22,833 bases of DNA, taken from NCBI GenBank assembly GCA_041635755.1, contig JBFKUL010000014.1, positions 1 to 22,833 on the forward strand, in the 5' to 3' direction. Positions within the stretch are counted from its first letter, which is position 1; every line of letters begins with the position of its first letter. The translations under genes were made by a program, and so were the position numbers. The notes beneath the pieces were generated by a model. That model was not told the DNA's origin. It did not search any database and saw only the letters and a program-made list of their open reading frames with translations. The DNA comes from JBFKUL01 sp041635755. GTDB lineage: Bacteria > Pseudomonadota > Gammaproteobacteria > Burkholderiales > SG8-39. Of the stretch, positions 14,541-22,833 are shown in pieces.

Positions 14541-15156
14541 GGAACGCGTTGAACTGGTCGATCAGGCGCAGCGTCTCGTAGAGCGGCAGTCCGACCACGC
14601 CGGTGTAGCTGCCACGAATCTCGATCACGAACTGGGCCGCACGGCCCTGCACCCCGTACGCGCCGGCCTTGTCGTCGGCTTCGCCGCTCGAGAGGTAGGC
14701 GCGAATGTCGTGCTCGTTCAGCTCGGCAAACTGCACCTCGGTGAGCGAGAACGCGGTCTCGAGCCGCTCTTCGAACTTGAGCGCTACCGAGGTGAGCACC
14801 TCGTGGCGGCGGCCCGAGAGCGCGGCGAGGATTTTCGCGGCCTCTTCGCGATTGGGGGGCTTGCCGTAGATGCGGCCATCGAGTGCGACCGTGGTGTCGG
14901 CCGCGAGCACCGGCGCGCGCGGCAGGTTACGCTGCAACAGCCGGGTCCAGCCGGCCTCGGCCTTGGCGCGCGCCACCCGCTCGACGTACTCGCGAGGTTG
15001 CTCCTCGGGCAGCGCTTCCTCGTTCGGCTCGGCGTCGGCTCGCGGTCCGCTGCGGAATGGCAGCAGGTAGAAGCGCACGCCCGCATGGGTCAGCAACTCG
15101 CGGCGCCGCGGGCTGCGCGAGGCCAGATACAGCGGACGGTCGGGTATGCGGATCAT
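14518..15156 (-). CDS. maf: Maf-family nucleoside triphosphate pyrophosphatase
   Basis: The 212-residue Maf protein hydrolyses non-canonical or excess nucleotides (dTTP, UTP and modified forms in characterised members) to monophosphates. The signatures are LASRSPRRRELL (about 12-23), VLAADTTVALDGRIYGKP (about 84-101), LSGRRHEVLTSVAL, and DKAGAYGVQGRAAQF, whose Asp and Lys are catalytic in the family. It lies between rlmH and rng, a common betaproteobacterial order. The 44-bp gap before it contains a TACACT that could be a weak internal -10. It overlaps rng by 23 nt. Which subfamily substrate it uses is not certain. Confidence 0.93.
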   Translation of the reverse strand: MIRIPDRPLYLASRSPRRRELLTHAGVRFYLLPFRSGPRADAEPNEEALPEEQPREYVERVARAKAEAGWTRLLQRNLPRAPVLAADTTVALDGRIYGKPPNREEAAKILAALSGRRHEVLTSVALKFEERLETAFSLTEVQFAELNEHDIRAYLSSGEADDKAGAYGVQGRAAQFVIEIRGSYTGVVGLPLYETLRLIDQFNAFRERRNPH

Positions 15157-15200
15157 GGCGGCGGTACGGACAGCGCCGCGAGTGTAGCAGAGGGGAAGTT

Positions 15201-15674
15201 CTACTCCCGGTGGTACGGATGCCCGGTCAGCAGGCTCGCCGCGCGATACAGCTGTTCGCAGAGCAGCACCTGCACGAGCGCATGGGGCAGGGTGAGCGAA
15301 GACAAGCGCAACTGCAGCGCGGCCTCGCGCTTGAGCGCGGCGTCGAGGCCGTCGGCACCGCCGATGACGTAGGCGACCGGTGCCCCCTCGTCGAGCCAGC
15401 CCCGCAAACGGGCCGCGAAGCCCGCGGTGTCGAGGTCGTGTCCGCGCTCGTCAAGCGCCACGATGCGCGCATCGCGCGGCAGCGCGTCGCGGATGCGCGC
15501 GGCCTCGGCCGCCAGCAGCCGCTCGAGCGGCTTGGCGCCGGAGCGCGGCTCGGGCTTGACGCTCACGCGTCGCGTCGCGTAGCCGCGCGGCATGCGCTTG
15601 AGGTATTCATCGCACGCTGCGGCTGCCCAGGCAGGCGGGCGCGCCGAGACGGCGACGATCAGGATCTTGTCCAA
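15201..15674 (-). CDS. rlmH: 23S rRNA (pseudouridine1915-N3)-methyltransferase RlmH
   Basis: RlmH is a SPOUT methyltransferase that methylates pseudouridine 1915 in helix 69 of 23S rRNA. The 157-residue reading from TTG 15674 matches the family length (about 155) and begins MDKILIVAV as expected. Motifs are VALDERG (near residue 70), VIGGADGLD (near 105), and the C-terminal LTLPHALVQVLLCEQLYRA...GHPYHRE, the SAM-binding and catalytic tail. The Arg usual after LPHxLV is Gln here, while the Arg in LYRA and the final YHRE are kept. No ATG or GTG fits, so the TTG start is inferred from homology. It starts 4 nt after the rsfS stop. Confidence 0.93.
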   Translation of the reverse strand: MDKILIVAVSARPPAWAAAACDEYLKRMPRGYATRRVSVKPEPRSGAKPLERLLAAEAARIRDALPRDARIVALDERGHDLDTAGFAARLRGWLDEGAPVAYVIGGADGLDAALKREAALQLRLSSLTLPHALVQVLLCEQLYRAASLLTGHPYHRE

Positions 15675-15678
15675 GCGC

Positions 15679-16110
15679 TCAGGCGTGCTTGCGTGCCGGG
15701 ATGCGTCGGCGCGGCTTGACGGCGCGCTTGGCGGGTCGCGCCGCCGGCTTCTTCTTCGTCGGATGCGGAGCAGGGCGCAGCCGGACTTCCTTGCCGCCCC
15801 AGATTTCCTCGAGATTGTAGTAGCTGCGCACCGTCGGATGCATGATGTGCACCACGACGTCGCCGAGATCGACCAGCACCCATTCGGCGCCCGATGCGCC
15901 TTCCACGCCGTAGACGCGCGCACCGAGCGCGCGCAGCTTGTCTTCGACATTGTCGGCGAGCGCCTTGACCTGCCGGCTCGAGTCGCCGCTCGCGATCACC
16001 ACGCGCTCGAACATCGAGGGCAGCTGCGCGGTGTTGAGCACAACGATGTCGTAGCCTTTGATGTCCTCCAGCGCATCGACCACCGCGCGCTGCTTCTTGC
16101 GTATGTCCAT
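15679..16110 (-). CDS. rsfS: Ribosomal silencing factor RsfS
   Basis: RsfS binds ribosomal protein uL14 on the large subunit and blocks subunit joining under nutrient limitation. The reading from ATG 16110 gives 143 residues. The conserved core is clear: DALEDIKGYDIVVLN (about 12-26), MFERVVIASGDSSRQVKALADNV (about 33-55) and EWVLVDLGDVVVHIMHP...YYNLEEIWGG (about 75-105). The last 37 or so residues form a Lys/Arg/Pro/Ala-rich tail that many members lack; it may add rRNA contacts. The gene lies between nadD and rlmH, its usual neighbours. Confidence 0.95.
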   Translation of the reverse strand: MDIRKKQRAVVDALEDIKGYDIVVLNTAQLPSMFERVVIASGDSSRQVKALADNVEDKLRALGARVYGVEGASGAEWVLVDLGDVVVHIMHPTVRSYYNLEEIWGGKEVRLRPAPHPTKKKPAARPAKRAVKPRRRIPARKHA

Positions 16111-16126
16111 CGCGTCCGGGTCGCTC

Positions 16127-16780
16127 CTAGTGGCGGTATAGGCCGCGCGCCTCAATATAGTCGAGCACGCGTCGGGGCAGCAAACGCGACACGTCCTCGC
16201 CGCGAGCGATGCCGTCGCGAATGGCCGTGGCGGATATTTCCAGAGGCGCCATCTCGACGCCAAGCACCGTGCCCGCGGGACGATTGCGCCAGTCGCTCTC
16301 GGGCGCGACGCGGCGCCGGGCGAGCTGCGTGCGCACCGCGGGGTTGGCGTTCGGTTCCCATCCCGTGCGCTCGAAGACCGCGATATGCACGAGCTCGAAG
16401 AGCCGTTGCCACCGATGCCAGCCATCGAGCTTGGCGAACTGGTCGCCGCCCATCAGCAGCACGAGCGGCGTCTCGTCGCCGAGCTCGGCGCGCAGCGCGG
16501 CGAGCGTGTCGACCGTGTAGCCGGAATGTGTCGGCGAGAGCTCGCGCGCGTCGATCGCGTAGCGCGGCTCGCCGGTGATGGCGCGCTCGAGCATCGCCCG
16601 TCGATCCTCGCCTGGCGCAACCGGCGCGATGCGGTAGCCGGGTGCACCGGTTGGCATCCACAGCACCCGAGCCACGCGCAGCGTGTCGAGCGCGAGCCGA
16701 GCGATCGCAAGGTGCGCGTTGTGGACCGGGTCGAAGGTGCCGCCGAGAAGGCCAAGCGGCGCGAGCGCGGAGGCGGCCAA
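16127..16780 (-). CDS. nadD: Nicotinate-nucleotide adenylyltransferase
   Basis: NadD converts nicotinate mononucleotide and ATP to deamido-NAD in NAD synthesis. The 217-residue protein has the nucleotidyltransferase motif GGTFDPVHNAH (about 13-23) and the C-terminal ISATAIRDGIARGED, equivalent to the ISSTxIR motif, followed by LLPRRVLDYIEARGLY. The start is TTG 16780: an in-frame TAG lies only 18 nt upstream, and no ATG or GTG precedes the first motif. It begins 15 nt after the proA stop and ends 16 nt before rsfS, consistent with a single transcript. Confidence 0.95.
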   Translation of the reverse strand: MAASALAPLGLLGGTFDPVHNAHLAIARLALDTLRVARVLWMPTGAPGYRIAPVAPGEDRRAMLERAITGEPRYAIDARELSPTHSGYTVDTLAALRAELGDETPLVLLMGGDQFAKLDGWHRWQRLFELVHIAVFERTGWEPNANPAVRTQLARRRVAPESDWRNRPAGTVLGVEMAPLEISATAIRDGIARGEDVSRLLPRRVLDYIEARGLYRH

Positions 16781-16795
16781 GCGTGGCGGCTCGGG

Positions 16796-18079
<1,284 letters not shown>

Positions 18080-19081
18080 GCGTCAATCTTAACCCAAGCT
18101 TGACGAACTCCTCCCAGGGCCGGGCGCGGTAAACGCCCTTGATTGCGCGGTCGATTCTCGAAGCGTGCACGATCGCCTGATCGAGCGCGGCGGGCGCGTA
18201 CCGGCGCAGCGCCGCGCGCATCGTGGCCTGGCGCGGACCCCACACGCGGTTCTCGCGCAGCAGTTGGTCGAGCGCCCGGCCTTCGTCCACCCCGCGGCGG
18301 ATGCGCGACAGTGCGCGCAGGTCCTCCGCGACCGCCCAGAGCACGAGCGTGGATGCCTCGCCCTCGTCGCGCAGACCCTCGATTACGCGTACGTAGCGAG
18401 CGAGGTCTCCTGCAAGCAGCGCTTCGCCCGCGGCGTACGCGTCGTAGCGCGCTACGTTGGCCACCGCCTCGCGGGCCTGCTCGAGGCCGATCTCGCCGGC
18501 CGGTGCGAGCAGCGCGAGCTTTTGCACTTCCTGGTGTGCGGCCAGCAGATTGCCTTCGACGCGTTCGGCGATCAGCTCGAGCAGCTCGCGCGATCCGCGC
18601 TGACCCTGACGCGCGAGACGCTCGCCGATCCACGCCGGCAGCCTGGCGCGCTCTATCGGAAACACGTCGACGACCACGCCGGCGCGGGCGAGGGCGCCGA
18701 ACCAGGCAGAGTTCTGCCCGCTGCGATCGAGCCTCGGCAGCGTCACCAGCGTCAGGTTCTGCGGATTCAGGCTTTCGCAGTACTGGACGATCGCCGCCGC
18801 GCCGTCCGTACCGGGCTTGCCGGAGGGGACGCGCAGCTCGACGATCCGGTGGGCGCCGAACAGCGACAGGCTGGCACCGGCGTGAACGAGCTCGCTCCAG
18901 TCGAAGCCGCGCTCGGCGATCAGCACCTCGCGCTCGGCGTAGCCGCGCTTGCGCGCGGCGGCGCGCAGCGCATCCGCCGCTTCGAGCGCAAGCAGCGGCT
19001 CGTCGCCGTGGATCGTATAGAGCGGCGCGAAAGACTTCGCGAGTTGCGCTTCGAGCTGCTCGGCGCGAATTTGCATCGCCG

Positions 19082-19569
19082 CTAGCTTACGCTGGGGCGG
19101 CGCGCCGAGGACAGCCTTCGCATGATCTGCTGCACCATGTCGGTCTGCATGTCGCGGTAGAGCAGCTGCTCCTCGGCTTCCTTGGCGAGCACTTCGGCGT
19201 CGTTGAAGGTCACGTCGCGCTGCAGCTGGATCACGCTGGCCGGAATGAACTCCGTGCCCTTGCCGTCGTGCACCCGAAAGCCCACCACGTAGCGCAGCTG
19301 GAACTCGCGCACGCGCCCGGCGCCGGTGAGCGACAGGATCACCTTTTCGCGCGTCTCGCGCACGAACTCCATCACCGCCTGCGCCTTCTTCGGGTCGTCG
19401 ACGACCGTGGTGCGGGTGCCGGCCTGGATATTGCGCTTGAGCTCAAGCGCGACACCGCCGCTCGCGCTGGGCATGTAGAGCGTCTCGAACGGCAGCTCCG
19501 CGGTGCCGCGCAACTGGAAGCCGCAGGCGGCGAGCCCGAGGACGAGCGCGGCGGCGGCGAGCGTGCGCA

Positions 19570-19570
<1 letters not shown>
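19082..19570 (-). CDS. lptE: LPS assembly lipoprotein LptE
   Basis: LptE is the outer-membrane lipoprotein that plugs the LptD barrel and helps place lipopolysaccharide on the cell surface. The 162-residue protein has a lipoprotein signal peptide ending LGLAAC, with the lipidated Cys at position 16, followed by GFQLRGTAELPF, the typical mature start. The body has no other strong motif, as is normal for this family. Start ATG 19570 overlaps the leuS stop (ATGA). The presence of lptE means the organism has an LPS outer membrane. Confidence 0.94.
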
Positions 19571-22131
<2,561 letters not shown>

Positions 22132-22171
22132 GCGGGACAACGATGCTGCCGGAGTGAACGGGAAGGCGCGA

Positions 22172-22177
22172 ATTATA
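22172..22177 (-). promoter_or_regulatory. -10 element of the leuS operon promoter
   Basis: The minus strand reads GGCTATAATTCGCG with a perfect TATAAT at 22177-22172, about 40 nt upstream of leuS. No good -35 is seen at 16-18 bp. This would drive leuS through at least holA and perhaps to rng. I see no T-box-like or other leader structure in the short 5' region. Confidence 0.6.
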
Positions 22178-22259
22178 GCCGCAGGGCCTCCCCGGCCCGA
22201 CCTCGGCCGGGGGTATTCACAGGCCTGGTGGCGACGGGCGCCGCGTCGAGGACGTGCCG

Positions 22260-22778
22260 ATGAGGAAGCGGTTGGCGGTCTTGCTGCTTGCGGGGAGCCT
22301 CGCGCTGGCGGCAATTGACGCTGCGGTGGCCTCGGTCAGCCCGGCGCAGCTCGCGCAGTAAGCCGCCAAGACCGACATCGAGCGGGGCAAAGGCGCCGCG
22401 CGCCGCGCAGGGATCCGGAAGGTGACGGTCGCGAGCCCGACGACGCAACGGCTTGCGCTCTCGGTCTACGGTCAGATGCGCGCCGACGGCAATGCGGCGC
22501 ACATCCGCCCCGAGCGAAGCGGCGAGGGTTTCGTGGTTCACGTGCGCCTCGCAAGCTTGCCGACCAAAGCGGATGCGGAGGCGCTTGCCGCGCGCCTTTG
22601 CACGAAGTACGGCCTCGCCGTCCCCGCAGCAAGTCGCTCGGGATGCACCGCACGCGCGAAGTCGCTTGCGATCGGACTACGCGTTGCGGCAGATCGCGCG
22701 GCGAAGCGTTGCACGTGGAATCGCACCACCCCCGCAGCGCCTCACGCACAGCTGAACGATTTACGTGGCGGGCTATAA
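22260..22778 (+). pseudogene. Decayed gene for a secreted SPOR-like protein
   Basis: ATG 22260 has a fair ribosome-binding site (GAGG, 8 nt upstream) and opens a signal-peptide-like reading MRKRLAVLLLAGSLALAAID, which ends at TAA 22359-22361 after 33 codons. The same frame is then open to 22778. It contains a segment at about 22512-22616 (GFVVHVRLASLPTKADAEAL, then AARL) that resembles the second half of a SPOR peptidoglycan-binding domain. The last 45 or so residues look unlike a protein (scattered Cys and Trp) and run into the next promoter, so a later frameshift is also possible. I infer an inactivated cell-envelope protein. The alternative is a 33-codon peptide plus chance open frame. Apart from this relic, the stretch holds nothing I can recognise. 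Confidence 0.4.
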
Positions 22779-22779
22779 T
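22774..22779 (+). promoter_or_regulatory. Candidate -10 for the helicase gene at the right edge
   Basis: The plus strand reads GGCTATAATTCGCG, 14 bases identical to the leuS promoter core on the other strand. A start site near 22785-22787 would leave almost no 5' untranslated region before TTG 22789. Confidence 0.5.
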
Positions 22780-22788
22780 TCGCGGGCT

Positions 22789-22833
22789 TTGTCGCTCCAC
22801 CTCGAACACCTCAATCCAGAACAGCTCGCCGCC
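22789..22833 (+). CDS. UvrD/PcrA/Rep-type DNA helicase (partial, first 15 codons)
   Basis: The last 45 bases read MSLHLEHLNPEQLAA from a TTG at 22789. LNPEQLAAV is the N-terminal Q-motif region of superfamily 1 helicases such as UvrD, PcrA and Rep, and in betaproteobacterial members it comes about eight residues after the start. Such enzymes unwind DNA in repair and replication restart. Only this fragment is visible, so the Walker A motif that should follow cannot be checked. An in-frame GTG at 22765 is an alternative start, but it would place the -10 inside the coding region. The identification rests on one short motif. Confidence 0.55.
   Translation, partial: MSLHLEHLNPEQLAA

Noticed and set aside
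15157..15200. Internal promoter for maf-rng (TGCTACACTCGCGG on the minus strand).
   Set aside because: It resembles the GGCTATAAT core but has only four of six -10 matches and no -35; too weak to list as a feature.

Overview
The window is high-GC, densely packed bacterial chromosome. Gene order and protein types point to a betaproteobacterium, probably Burkholderiales: metX-metW, gshB-EIIA-ptsH-ptsI, and leuS-lptE-holA-proA-nadD-rsfS-rlmH-maf-rng. Nearly all genes lie on the minus strand. I see no phage genes, transposases, CRISPR arrays or resistance cassettes. The assignment rests on synteny and motifs read by eye.

Layout, left to right. (1) 1-1437: methionine biosynthesis on the minus strand, with metX followed by a truncated metW. 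The metX leader starts at a TATAAT promoter. It carries a candidate SAM-II-like riboswitch aptamer and an intrinsic terminator just before the metX start codon. (2) 1493-2356: a lone plus-strand TylF-type methyltransferase. (3) 2361-6919: a minus-strand operon gshB, mannose-type EIIA, ptsH, ptsI, then a class III CoA-transferase whose start overlaps the ptsI stop. (4) 7022-8043: a membrane-anchored cytochrome c on the minus strand, then a DUF2905 membrane protein and tRNA-Arg(CCG) on the plus strand. (5) 8111-12911: minus-strand genes for an amidase, a TAXI-type TRAP binding protein and its fused permease, a likely uptake and hydrolysis module. (6) 13083-22131: the minus-strand housekeeping run leuS, lptE, holA, proA, nadD, rsfS, rlmH, maf, rng. 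Between rng and the amidase lie an almost perfect 40-bp palindrome and a G-rich foldable element. (7) 22132-22833: the divergent leuS promoter, a decayed secreted SPOR-like gene with an in-frame stop, and the first codons of a UvrD/PcrA-type helicase.

The most interesting signal is the metX leader (about 1296-1437). Its conserved-looking segments fit the SAM-II aptamer, and the aptamer loop is exactly complementary over 12 nt to the loop and 3' arm of the downstream terminator. That gives a complete SAM-off attenuation model. Second are the hairpin and palindrome structures after rng and the recurring GGCTATAAT promoter core. Gaps between genes are otherwise under 200 bp. The one longer stretch without an intact gene is 22260-22764, which holds the pseudogene.
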